A stretch of DNA of 15,140 nucleotides from Bacteroidota bacterium (GTDB lineage: Bacteria > Bacteroidota > Bacteroidia > Bacteroidales > Prolixibacteraceae), in contig JAMDDG010000164.1 of NCBI GenBank assembly GCA_023488865.1, forward strand, positions 1-15,140, in the 5' to 3' direction. The notes under the pieces were generated by a model. It had not been told where the DNA came from. It did not search any database and saw only the letters and a list, made by a program, of their open reading frames with translations. Positions 1 through 6,725 of this stretch are shown here, one piece after another. Position numbers and translations under genes: made by a program. How positions within the stretch are numbered: position 1 is the first letter of the stretch; each line of letters opens with the position of its first letter.

Positions 1-400
1 GTTGAAGGAACTTCAATGCGGCTTCGTAATTGTTGGCAGCGCTCGTGTAATATTGTTCCGACATATCGCCGTATTCGTAGGTGAATTTGCAAGCCATTTC
101 GGCTAATGTTACCATCAAATCGCCAAGCAATTCCGGCGATGGTTTCAGGCTGCGAAAATCAGCGATGGCTTTTTTGGCTACCGAAAAGCGCAGCGAAGGA
201 TCAAAACGATCCGCATCGGGATAAAACTCATTGATGATCACCGACCTGTACTTTTTGAATTTTTCCCTTTCATCCGGATTGAGCAGATACTCGAAATATT
301 CCTTTGCCGGTTTGCTGGTGTCGTACAGTCTGAGTACCTGCTCGATAACCTGCTCTTTGGAGAGCGATTGGAGGTGTTTTTTCAAGGTGGTTTTGGACAT
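1..400 (-). CDS. DUF6155-like protein, 3' part cut by window edge
   Basis: A reading frame opens at ATG (398-400) and stays open for 133 codons to the window edge, so the C-terminus is missing. The translation begins MSKTTLKKHLQSLSKEQVIE and continues with a charged, helical, soluble sequence containing LLNPDEREKFKKYRSVIINEFYP near residues 40-60 and a KPSPELLGDLMVTLAEM segment near residues 86-102. No signal peptide or membrane segment is seen. The N-terminal pattern (SK.. LKK.L..LSKEQ.. I..LY) and the NP.E..KF..YR segment resemble the DUF6155 family of Bacteroidota, whose function is unknown to me. The family call is from memory of the pattern. The gene lies 66 bp downstream of cas3, with a REP palindrome in the gap, and its base composition looks more like the housekeeping genes than cas3. 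It is probably an unrelated chromosomal neighbour marking the edge of the cas cassette. Confidence 0.6.
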   Translation of the reverse strand, partial: MSKTTLKKHLQSLSKEQVIEQVLRLYDTSKPAKEYFEYLLNPDEREKFKKYRSVIINEFYPDADRFDPSLRFSVAKKAIADFRSLKPSPELLGDLMVTLAEMACKFTYEYGDMSEQYYTSAANNYEAALKFLQ

Positions 401-428
401 AAATGGTTCTTTATTGCGGTTTGTATTT

Positions 429-461
429 ACCCCTGACAGGGTTTGGAACCCTGTCAGGGGT
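429..461. repeat. REP-like 33-bp palindrome, copy 1
   Basis: Two perfect 15-bp arms, ACCCCTGACAGGGTT and its complement, flank a 3-base centre (TGG on the plus strand). The element begins 5 bp beyond the cas3 stop codon and ends 28 bp before the DUF6155-like start. It is the exact reverse complement of the copy at 6134-6166. Such G/C-rich short palindromes with a spread-out intergenic placement are typical of REP sequences mobilised by RAYT transposases, and a RAYT remnant is present in this window. As RNA it would form a strong hairpin and could protect the cas3 message 3' end. There is no U-run on the cas strand, so it is not a standard intrinsic terminator. Confidence 0.85.
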
Positions 462-466
462 GGGGG

Positions 467-2758
467 TTAAATAAATTGAGCTTCTTCAATAAATGTTACT
501 CCTTTAGTTTTATTATAAAACCCTTCACGTATGACAAAAATGATCTCTTCATCATCTTTGATCCAGATTCTCTCAATGTTGATCATATGTTGCTTTTTAC
601 CTTTCTCGATCAAATAAATTGGAAGTTCCAATGAATTCTGAAGTTTCCAGTTTTGAAAATCGAAATAATTATAAAAGAATTTTGATTTCGGTTCGTGTAC
701 GAAAACAGTGTCTTGAGGTGCAATATTCCTGCTTCGCCAAAAATTTGTAGCAGTATCATCGGTTGAAGTTATTTGCTTAGGATTAATCAGCCAATTCCAT
801 GAAAAATATTCTTTCAAACTCTTAGCATTGGCTATGGCCTTGGGTGAAAAAGAATTTTGGATTGCATAGACTTTGCTGAGGAGATACGCCAATTTTTCTG
901 CACTGTAAAAAGTCGTTTCAAGAATCTCAGCGGTTTTTGTAAAAGCATCGCATGGAATCCATGATTTGATTTTACGATCATATTCTCCATAAGGTGCGGG
1001 ATATACCAAGTCGTTTTTCTGAGGGGCCAAAACATACAACTGCCCAACTTTGGTTTTGTCGAAACGGCATAAACGACCTGCACGTTGGGTTAACCGATCA
1101 ATTGGGCAGAGTTCCGAAATCATGATATCGGCACTGATATTAATACTCATTTCCCCAATCTGGGTTAGAATGGCTATCCCTTTAGCACAGTTATTTTCCC
1201 AAACTTTCTTTCCAAGAGCATCAATAAGCTTTTGCTCTTTATCTTTTTTATGTGGTTCGGTAAAACGACTGTGATAAATAATAGGATTGGCTTTCCTCTT
1301 TTCGAACCAGTCATAAAACATTACAGCCTTATCAACGGTGTTCGCATAAATTATTGCAGTTCCTTTTTCAATACACAATTCAAGCAAATCTTCTATCTCA
1401 GAAAGGTCAGAATAATCTTGAATTGTTTTTATTTCAAACCGATCTCTAATATTATCAGATGTATCTTCAATGATTTCATTTATTTGATAACCGATTTTTC
1501 TATATGAAGGCAGAACTGATTCTGGCAGTGAGGCACTCATTAAAAGAACAGGAACATTCCAATATTTCAAGATTTCTAGTAAAACCAGAATGTTTGCCTG
1601 AGTAAAATCATCGTAAAAATCGGCTTCATCTATTACCAGACAAGCATTGGCCAAATTGAAAGAAATCAAATGATGATCTTCTCTCGTTAAAGTTAATGCC
1701 ATTAAAAGGTGATCGATAGTACAAACCGTTATAGGTGTTTGAAGCAATCTGGCAAACTCATTGATTTTATCAGCTTCTTGTTTCTCTATTAAACCATTTT
1801 CTATTTGTTCCTGGAATTTTGTGAACCAAGCACTTGAATGATAAAGACCAGTGTCGGATAAACTTTCAGCGACATTAATTGCCAGTGCATTCGATGTAAA
1901 TCGGGTTGGCATGGCAATGACCAACCGATCCGCTCGTTTGTTCTCTATTTGTAATGAAGCCCACAATAATGAGGCATCGGTTTTACCCGCACCAGTTGGA
2001 GCCCGGACAAGCAATAAATTATCTTGCCAATGTTTCTCAATCAGTTTTTGAACTCCTCTTTTTTCTTCATGAGGAAATTTATAATGAAACTTTGTGAAAT
2101 TTGGAACAAAGTCGCCTTCTTCTTTTGCACTTACGCGGTGGTCGATCAATTGAAGCAACCCCCTTGGGCCAGCAAATTCATAATGAATTTTTGCGCTCAA
2201 CTCCAAAGAGTTTTCTTCAATAATTCGGTTGCTTTCAATTCTGAATTTTTTCCAGAGATCAGACATGTTTTCATTCATCCACCGATCTTCATGATTGAAA
2301 CTTAACTTACCGTGGTGCGCAGCAATTGCAGCTTGCAATGGAATCGGCAAATTTGTTTTCCCATTTATTCGGAGCGATTGAAATTCATGCCGAACGGCAG
2401 CCCTTCGGATATTTTCGCCTGCTTTCTCCTTTTCTGCTTTCGAATACTCTTTAAAACTTCCTCCATGCTGTGATTGCCATGAAAGAAATGCCTCGTAATC
2501 CTTTTGACAAGCCGATTGCCATTTTGATGTTTGCTTTCCATCATCATGGTATTGGCTTACCAATTCCAATCTGCGAACTAAATTTTTACCAATACGTTCC
2601 TGATACTTCTTAACGACGAAAGGAGTCTGTTCAAGTAATAGTTTTCCTTCCGACACTACTCCTTGGGTATGTTCTTCAAGTGTAATGCCGGAAGGCTTTG
2701 CCAATATGGGGAACTTGTAATTATTCACCACCAAATGCTTTTTCAAAGGTAACAACAT
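467..2758 (-). CDS. cas3: CRISPR-associated nuclease/helicase Cas3
   Basis: Cas3 is recruited by Cascade to an R-loop, then unwinds and degrades the non-target DNA strand. The 763-residue product has an N-terminal HD nuclease domain fused to an SF2 helicase. Numbered from the ATG at 2758, the metal ligands of the HD domain appear as H30, H71-D72 in HDDGK, H124 and H148-H149 in AAHHGK. Helicase motifs follow in order: Walker A PTGAGKT (254-260), Walker B VIDEAD (375-380), SASLP (408-412) and QRAGRLCR (558-565). All key residues are present, so the enzyme looks intact. I chose the ATG at 2758 because AAAAGG lies about 6 bases upstream; a longer TTG-started reading from 2779 is possible. The start overlaps the end of csp1 by 38 bp, which implies translational coupling. 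It is the last gene of the cas operon, and a REP palindrome follows 5 bp after its stop. Confidence 0.96.
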   Translation of the reverse strand: MLLPLKKHLVVNNYKFPILAKPSGITLEEHTQGVVSEGKLLLEQTPFVVKKYQERIGKNLVRRLELVSQYHDDGKQTSKWQSACQKDYEAFLSWQSQHGGSFKEYSKAEKEKAGENIRRAAVRHEFQSLRINGKTNLPIPLQAAIAAHHGKLSFNHEDRWMNENMSDLWKKFRIESNRIIEENSLELSAKIHYEFAGPRGLLQLIDHRVSAKEEGDFVPNFTKFHYKFPHEEKRGVQKLIEKHWQDNLLLVRAPTGAGKTDASLLWASLQIENKRADRLVIAMPTRFTSNALAINVAESLSDTGLYHSSAWFTKFQEQIENGLIEKQEADKINEFARLLQTPITVCTIDHLLMALTLTREDHHLISFNLANACLVIDEADFYDDFTQANILVLLEILKYWNVPVLLMSASLPESVLPSYRKIGYQINEIIEDTSDNIRDRFEIKTIQDYSDLSEIEDLLELCIEKGTAIIYANTVDKAVMFYDWFEKRKANPIIYHSRFTEPHKKDKEQKLIDALGKKVWENNCAKGIAILTQIGEMSINISADIMISELCPIDRLTQRAGRLCRFDKTKVGQLYVLAPQKNDLVYPAPYGEYDRKIKSWIPCDAFTKTAEILETTFYSAEKLAYLLSKVYAIQNSFSPKAIANAKSLKEYFSWNWLINPKQITSTDDTATNFWRSRNIAPQDTVFVHEPKSKFFYNYFDFQNWKLQNSLELPIYLIEKGKKQHMINIERIWIKDDEEIIFVIREGFYNKTKGVTFIEEAQFI

Positions 2759-3638
2759 TCGCACCTTTTGATGGATCAAAAAGAGTATTGCTATTCAAGA
2801 AATCCAAGGCTTTTTGATATGCTTTATAAACGCTATCAACAGTTTTGTCATCACCAATGAAATATTCTGCACCACGAGCTTTCAATTCTGCCAGGATGTT
2901 TTCTTGCTCTTGTTTCTCTGCTACAAAATATCTACTTGCTTTACGGCTCAATATGGTATCAAATACAATCAAGGCTTTTTGTGGTTCGCCACTCACTGCA
3001 TTTCGTGCTTGGCTGGCATAATCGTTCATCGATTTGGTTGCTTCCAGAAAAAGCCGTGCACGACGTTTGCGTTCTGGATCGGTTGCATGTTTAAAATATT
3101 TAGTTCCAAGGTTAAAACTTTTCTCGTACTTGAATGCTTTGGAAATACTCAATGCGCTAATATCCAAAAAGAAATTCATGTGCATCAAATCGTATTCGCT
3201 GAATTCTTTGGTTGCCAATGCTTGGTCTTTGGCGTCATCCGATTCATCGAAGCGAATACGAACAAGTAAATCTCGTCCAACTTCACTTTCATTTATTGCT
3301 ACTGCTGGAGTAACAGACAATGGCGCAGTTCTTCTTCCAGAATAATCGCCTTTTGATGGGTGCATAAATCCGCCCATATCAGCACGTAAATCTTTTTCGA
3401 TCAAATTGCTGATTCCATCGCCATTCGAAACGAAGGTTTCACCTTTGTTCGGATCAGTTACATTTAATCTGTCAACTGCTGAGAAGAGAACGTGGCGTTG
3501 CATTTGGCCAGACACATAAACTCGTCCATCAGGTCTTCTTTTAATTGAAGAGGCATTTCCTAAAAGTTTTTCACCCCCGTTTGCAATATGGTTTTCAAAC
3601 GGGGCAAGTGCTGTAACTAAAATTCCTTTAATTTCCAT
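2721..3638 (-). CDS. csp1: Cas7-like backbone protein, Csp1 family (I-PGING)
   Basis: Cas7 proteins polymerise along the crRNA spacer to make the backbone of Cascade. The 305-residue product starts MEIKGILVTALAPFENHIAN and has the Cas7/DevR-like stretch RVYVSGQMQRHVLFSAV at residues 39-55, which corresponds to the conserved RNA-facing segment (R.SVSGQ.QR) of DevR/Cst2-type Cas7. Length is normal for Cas7. It best fits the Csp1 family of the Porphyromonas gingivalis type (PGING) system, judged from the overall sequence and from its place between csp2 and cas3. It starts 25 bp after the csp2 stop and its end overlaps cas3 by 38 bp. Being the most abundant Cascade subunit in known systems, it would be needed in several copies per complex. 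I see no frameshift or truncation. Confidence 0.88.
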   Translation of the reverse strand: MEIKGILVTALAPFENHIANGGEKLLGNASSIKRRPDGRVYVSGQMQRHVLFSAVDRLNVTDPNKGETFVSNGDGISNLIEKDLRADMGGFMHPSKGDYSGRRTAPLSVTPAVAINESEVGRDLLVRIRFDESDDAKDQALATKEFSEYDLMHMNFFLDISALSISKAFKYEKSFNLGTKYFKHATDPERKRRARLFLEATKSMNDYASQARNAVSGEPQKALIVFDTILSRKASRYFVAEKQEQENILAELKARGAEYFIGDDKTVDSVYKAYQKALDFLNSNTLFDPSKGANVVTFEKAFGGE

Positions 3639-3663
3639 TGTATTTGTTTTTATTGGTTATTAT

Positions 3664-4095
3664 TTATTCTTCAGTATGGTCAATATTTTCTTCTACTTCT
3701 GCATCATCTTCATTATTTTCATCTTTTGGCATCTCTTGCTTTTCAGCTTTATTGATCAATCGGGAAAAAGCGATCAAGAGATTCTTTGCATTTTCAAGTG
3801 GCAGTTCACCGCTTGCCGTTCTTTCCATAAAAAGTGCAGCTGCTTCAGGAGCATCAAGTCCCGATAATCGACCAGCTCTAGTGACTGCTTGCGCAACTAG
3901 CGCATCGCCAGATTTTGACGAAAATGTAGAACTCTCTAACTCAATGAGTACTTTAGACTTTACTCGCCTTAATTCTTCCCAATAATTTTGGGAACCTACT
4001 TTTACTTCAGCCTTTGCTGTGAAATAGGCAACTTTATTAAGCCATTTTCCTAATTCACGTGCTGACGACACAATTGTTGGATCTATTTTTTCCAT
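3664..4095 (-). CDS. possible internal cas11 (small subunit) within csp2
   Basis: In types I-B, I-C and I-D a separate Cas11 small subunit is known to be translated from an internal start in the large-subunit gene. Here the codon for Met373 of Csp2 (ATG at 4093-4095) is in frame and preceded by TATAAAA, the A/T-rich context common at Bacteroidota starts. It lies just before the helical C-terminal third. The product would be 143 residues, starting MEKIDPTIVSSARELGKWLN, a size expected for Cas11, and would carry the acidic tail. I see no Shine-Dalgarno sequence, and no separate small-subunit gene exists in the cluster, which makes an internal product attractive. This is inference only. Confidence 0.35.
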   Translation of the reverse strand: MEKIDPTIVSSARELGKWLNKVAYFTAKAEVKVGSQNYWEELRRVKSKVLIELESSTFSSKSGDALVAQAVTRAGRLSGLDAPEAAALFMERTASGELPLENAKNLLIAFSRLINKAEKQEMPKDENNEDDAEVEENIDHTEE

Positions 4096-5211
4096 TTTTA
4101 TAAAGTATGTGTGAAACAATGTTGTTACTTGATTTGGATATTCTGCGCGGAAAGCCAAAAAATCTTTAAATGCAGCATGATTGAACAATTGAAGGAAGCG
4201 GCTTGTAAACAAATCGAATTTTTGGTATTCACTATTTGAACTTGATCTCCGATCTTGATTGTACAATTTGGTGTAATACAGGCTATCAACTATTGATTTC
4301 AGTTTTCCGTCCTTAGCCAAATTAATTACGTGATGATTGTAGGTAAAAGTGGTTGCCCCTCCATATTTGACAAGGTACATAGTGGCTCCCTTAAGGCTAT
4401 CCAATACAGTCTTGGCTCGTTCTGAGTATTTGGCTTCTTTTGCAAATTCTCCGATGGCACCGAGTAAGGCAATACTTCCCAATGCACTGCTTCTTGGAGG
4501 ATTCGGAAAATTTCCTTTGAATATTAATGGTCTTTTAGCTTCATAGGTAGTCTTTTCGGTTATCCCTTTTCCTGTTTTTGTGGCAACTACATTTCCGTAC
4601 ATCAAGTTGCTTGAAGTCTCAGCTTTTAACATCCATTTGAAGAACTGGATAAAACTTTTCAATTCTTTAATCGGCAAATCTGGAATGATAGATACATTAA
4701 ACATTTCAGGCATTCCCTTTTTATTAATGCGATATTGGAGACATGGTTTCGTTTGAGTTAGTGTTGTTATTGCACTTAATCCTTTCTCCAGTAATGAAAC
4801 TTTGGGATTACCTCTTCCAATATTTCCTTGAAGAGAAAAGCTAAGATATTCACCAGCAATTGGTGCAACAGACATTGAAATATCATCCAATTTATTTGAT
4901 GTGTCCTTTTTTAATGCAGCCGATAATGTATTGCCTTCATTCCATATAAATCTTGAGAATTTATCTTTCGACAATATATTCGGAGCTAGAAATACTCCTT
5001 TCTTAGGATCACCTTTCTCAATTTTGGCGAAATCAAATTTAACTTTGTCTTTACCTTCAGTTGTTTGAATTGGCTGGACTCTAAAAGAATTAAGTCCATT
5101 CTCTATTTCAGCAATGATTTGCGCAGCAGTAATCTCATCACAGTCTTTTAGATCATTTTCACTCATGATCAATGCCTGAGCATATCTGATATACGGATGA
5201 ATTGCAATCAT
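3664..5211 (-). CDS. csp2: Cas8-like large subunit, Csp2 family (I-PGING)
   Basis: This 515-residue protein lies between cas5 and csp1, where type I systems encode the large Cascade subunit that reads the PAM and recruits Cas3. The N-terminus is MIAIHPYIRYAQALIMSEND; a central stretch near residues 227-246 (PLIFKGNFPNPPRSSALGSI) and a helical C-terminal third are typical of Cas8 architecture. The last 20 or so residues are very acidic and likely disordered. The large subunits are too diverged for a motif-level proof, so the Csp2 name rests on gene order and general resemblance to the PGING family. The start codon overlaps the cas5 stop codon as ATGA (5208-5211), a classic coupled junction. 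The C-terminal helical part (about 373 onward) may also be made separately as a small subunit, listed as its own entry. Confidence 0.83.
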   Translation of the reverse strand: MIAIHPYIRYAQALIMSENDLKDCDEITAAQIIAEIENGLNSFRVQPIQTTEGKDKVKFDFAKIEKGDPKKGVFLAPNILSKDKFSRFIWNEGNTLSAALKKDTSNKLDDISMSVAPIAGEYLSFSLQGNIGRGNPKVSLLEKGLSAITTLTQTKPCLQYRINKKGMPEMFNVSIIPDLPIKELKSFIQFFKWMLKAETSSNLMYGNVVATKTGKGITEKTTYEAKRPLIFKGNFPNPPRSSALGSIALLGAIGEFAKEAKYSERAKTVLDSLKGATMYLVKYGGATTFTYNHHVINLAKDGKLKSIVDSLYYTKLYNQDRRSSSNSEYQKFDLFTSRFLQLFNHAAFKDFLAFRAEYPNQVTTLFHTYFIKMEKIDPTIVSSARELGKWLNKVAYFTAKAEVKVGSQNYWEELRRVKSKVLIELESSTFSSKSGDALVAQAVTRAGRLSGLDAPEAAALFMERTASGELPLENAKNLLIAFSRLINKAEKQEMPKDENNEDDAEVEENIDHTEE

Positions 5212-5930
5212 AATTCTCTGAATTTTAGATCAACCCAACCTTCGTTATTTCCTAAATAACCTATGTTTTCGTACAAAAGGTGATCCTGTAAAAGTTTATA
5301 TAGATGAGTGTCGATTGTTATTTGAATTTCATATTTTCCTTTTACAAAAACATATTCACGTGTAGTAGGAGTCGAATAATATTGAGGATATTGCTCAATA
5401 TTACTTTTAAAGAATTTCTCTAAGGTTGTATCATCAATTTGCTTTGGATTCTTCTCGCTTCTTTTCAACTCTCTTTTTAACGGAATCAAATTATAGCTGA
5501 GATTGAATGTCCCTTTGGGGTGAACAACCGCATCTGCTCTCCGATAAGCTTTGCTCCATAAATCATCATAGAAACGTGTTTCTGGAATAACTGATAGTAT
5601 TATTTCAAAATAATCCATCAGCAAAGGGCTGTAGGTCGATCCCTTTGTTTTATCAATGAACTTAACTTGTGGATTCTTCTTACCTTGCATGTTGCGCAAT
5701 TTTATTAACTCACTGATTATAGATTTTCGGTCGGCTAAATCAATATGCCAACCTAAAATATTTTCAAAAAGTCCGCAAAGCATTTTTTTATCTGGGCTTT
5801 TCAATGTTTTGTAGTAAGAACCAGGAAGCTCACTCACCATTGAGAGTGGAGCCAATGGCTCGATTTCCAGAATTACCTTTAAATTAGGTTCCGGAACTTT
5901 TTCTAAAATTGATAAATCTAAGTTTTCCAT
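5208..5930 (-). CDS. cas5: Cas5 Cascade subunit (I-PGING Cas5p type)
   Basis: Cas5 caps the 5' handle of the crRNA in Cascade and contacts the large subunit. The 240-residue product has the usual N-terminal Cas5 signature: a beta strand leading to PLAPLSM (25-31), a substrate-loop stretch, then MLCGLFENILGWH (50-62), which matches the conserved 'P....L.GLL..ILG' helix of Cas5 proteins. The ATG at 5928-5930 is the first in frame before this motif. It is the first gene of the four-gene cas operon, and its stop codon overlaps the csp2 start by 4 bp. In type I-C a Cas5 variant does the crRNA cutting instead of Cas6. Here a Cas6 gene is present nearby, so Cas5 is more likely purely structural, but that is inference. 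Confidence 0.87.
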   Translation of the reverse strand: MENLDLSILEKVPEPNLKVILEIEPLAPLSMVSELPGSYYKTLKSPDKKMLCGLFENILGWHIDLADRKSIISELIKLRNMQGKKNPQVKFIDKTKGSTYSPLLMDYFEIILSVIPETRFYDDLWSKAYRRADAVVHPKGTFNLSYNLIPLKRELKRSEKNPKQIDDTTLEKFFKSNIEQYPQYYSTPTTREYVFVKGKYEIQITIDTHLYKLLQDHLLYENIGYLGNNEGWVDLKFREL

Positions 5931-5936
5931 ATATCT

Positions 5937-5968
5937 CGTATTTATTTTCGTTTCTTCATTTTTTCAAA
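5937..5968 (-). promoter_or_regulatory. weak candidate promoter for the cas5 operon
   Basis: Reading the minus strand, TTTG (5965-5968) is followed after 20 bases by TAAATACG (5937-5944), which matches 6 of 8 positions of the Bacteroidota -7 consensus TAnnTTTG. Spacing is right for the -33/-7 pair, but the start site would fall almost at the cas5 ATG, giving a nearly leaderless message. An A-rich tract fills the spacer. The true promoter may lie further up in the palindrome-rich gap. Low confidence. Confidence 0.2.
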
Positions 5969-5969
5969 C

Positions 5970-5997
5970 GCCGTCAGGAGCTTCGCACGCTGACGGC
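5970..5997. repeat. palindrome upstream of cas5 (8-bp arms)
   Basis: Arms GCCGTCAG (5970-5977) and CTGACGGC (5990-5997) are perfectly complementary around a 12-base loop, with AAA/TTT flanks extending the symmetry beyond one mismatch on each side. It is unrelated in sequence to the 33-bp palindromes apart from a shared CTGAC core. It sits 40 bp before the cas5 start, inside the presumed leader. An overlapping alternative pairing, AACGCC (5967-5972) with GGCGTT (6005-6010), is possible, so the leader RNA might switch between two folds. It may simply be another REP-type element. Confidence 0.6.
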
Positions 5998-6029
5998 TTT
6001 CCGGGGCGTTGTTCGCATCGCAACCTTTT

Positions 6030-6044
6030 CCCGATTATATCGGG
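6030..6044. repeat. short palindrome CCCGAT-TAT-ATCGGG
   Basis: Six-base perfect arms surround a three-base centre. It is one of several hairpin-forming units packed between the cas5 start and the broken transposase. The rest of the 5998-6133 stretch holds no credible gene: the only small reading frame there (6035-6109, 24 codons on the minus strand) lacks recognisable features. Confidence 0.5.
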
Positions 6045-6133
6045 ATCGGCATATCCGAAAGCGTTCGGCGTTTATTTTCGTAGTTGATCGTTTCGCAGGG
6101 TTGTTTCATCTCGTCATTTATTTCGTTTCGTTT

Positions 6134-6166
6134 ACCCCTGACAGGGTTCCAAACCCTGTCAGGGGT
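6134..6166. repeat. REP-like 33-bp palindrome, copy 2
   Basis: The 15-bp arms are identical to those of the copy at 429-461, but the 3-base centre is CCA instead of TGG, so the element is the exact reverse complement of that copy. It lies 203 bp before the cas5 start and 134 bp beyond the 3' end of the broken RAYT gene. The flanking bases share no clear similarity with those of copy 1 outside the palindrome, which suggests two separate insertions of the same element and not a duplication of a larger unit. Confidence 0.85.
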
Positions 6167-6172
6167 GAAGGT

Positions 6173-6277
6173 GGATAATCCGGACGATGCTGACCCCGTA
6201 CAACCGGTATAAAATTAGATCATTTTTCGGTTTTGTCAGTGTTTTTTTCATGACAATCCAGCATCACCGGATTATCC
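6173..6277. repeat. imperfect inverted repeat downstream of RAYT remnant
   Basis: GGATAATCCGGACGATGCTG (6173-6192) and CAGCATCACCGGATTATCC (6259-6277) pair over 17 positions with a small mismatch/bulge near the middle. The two arms are 66 bp apart. The spacer contains a T-run flanked by TTGTCA and TGACAA, which could itself fold. The structure lies between REP copy 2 and the 3' end of the RAYT remnant, so it may be an end of that element or another relic of it. No gene is seen in 6167-6300. Confidence 0.55.
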
Positions 6278-6300
6278 AGAAGGTGAAGGTGAAGAGATGG

Positions 6301-6677
6301 TTATATCTCCAACCATCTTTCAATACTTTCTATATCGATTTTCTGATTGTGCATCGTTTTAAAATTAGCTTCGCTGTCGAACCAACCAATTACTGCCTCG
6401 CGGTACAGCCTGGTTGGTTTAATTGAAATACAGGTGAGGTAAGAGCTCCAGGGATAAAGCAGCTATCCTCCTCCTTTATCCTAACCAGCAAATGGAAATG
6501 GTTATGCATGAGTACCCATGCGTATGTTTCAGCAATGGGCGAAATATATTTTTCATACAGATCCAGAAAATACTCATAATTATCAGTTTTTTTGAACAAA
6601 TCGCGCCCACCAACCCCGTGGTTGTAAATATGGTAGTAATTGCCAAATTCCAAAAGTTCATAAGATTGCATAATCAT
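6301..6677 (-). pseudogene. broken REP-associated tyrosine transposase (RAYT, TnpA-REP, HUH family)
   Basis: RAYTs are single-strand HUH nucleases thought to mobilise REP palindromes. The 5' part, from ATG at 6677 (or 6671), encodes YYHIYNHGVGGRDLF, a typical Y1-transposase beta1 region, and then AWVLMHNHFHLLV, which carries the HUH-type metal-binding histidines. After about 85 residues the family sequence breaks off; this frame stops at 6390-6392. In another frame, from about 6417 to the TAA at 6301, the conserved RAYT C-terminus appears: PTRLYREAVIGWFDSEANF and onward to ERWLEI. The middle of the protein, where the catalytic tyrosine should lie, is absent. An internal deletion that also shifted the frame, at about 6415-6440, explains this. 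The gene is therefore inactive. REP copies lie on both sides (6134 and 6685), as expected for a RAYT locus. It separates cas6 from cas5. Confidence 0.85.
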
Positions 6678-6684
6678 TTTTTTC

Positions 6685-6717
6685 ACCCATGACAGGCTTT
6701 CGAACCCTGTCATGGGT
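6685..6717. repeat. REP-like 33-bp palindrome, diverged copy 3
   Basis: Same 33-bp layout as the other two copies, with arms ACCCATGACAGGCTT and AACCCTGTCATGGGT that pair at 14 of 15 positions around TCG. The outer C-to-A change is matched by a compensating G-to-T change in the other arm, so the stem is kept. It lies 8 bp after the cas6 stop and 7 bp before the likely RAYT start, the usual place for a REP beside its RAYT. It could act as a hairpin between the cas6 message and what follows. Confidence 0.8.
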
Positions 6718-6725
6718 AATTATTA

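Noticed and set aside
467..634. Small plus-strand frames near the cas3 3' end
   Set aside because: They overlap the cas3 C-terminus and the REP palindrome and show no independent start or family signal.
2759..2779. TTG-started extension of cas3 by seven codons
   Set aside because: The ATG at 2758 has an AAAAGG about 6 bases upstream and gives a natural Cas3 N-terminus; the extension only lengthens the overlap with csp1.
6035..6109. 24-codon minus-strand frame (MKQPCETINY...) as a leader peptide
   Set aside because: Too short to judge, no start signal, and its end falls inside a palindrome; chance is the simplest explanation.
6390..6713. 107-codon reading frame taken as an intact small transposase gene
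   Set aside because: Its first codons lie inside the REP palindrome, its last codons leave the family sequence, and the true RAYT C-terminus is found in another frame down to 6301.
429..6717. The three 33-bp palindromes as CRISPR repeats
   Set aside because: They are kilobases apart, near-perfect palindromes in mixed orientation, and lack regularly spaced units with spacers.
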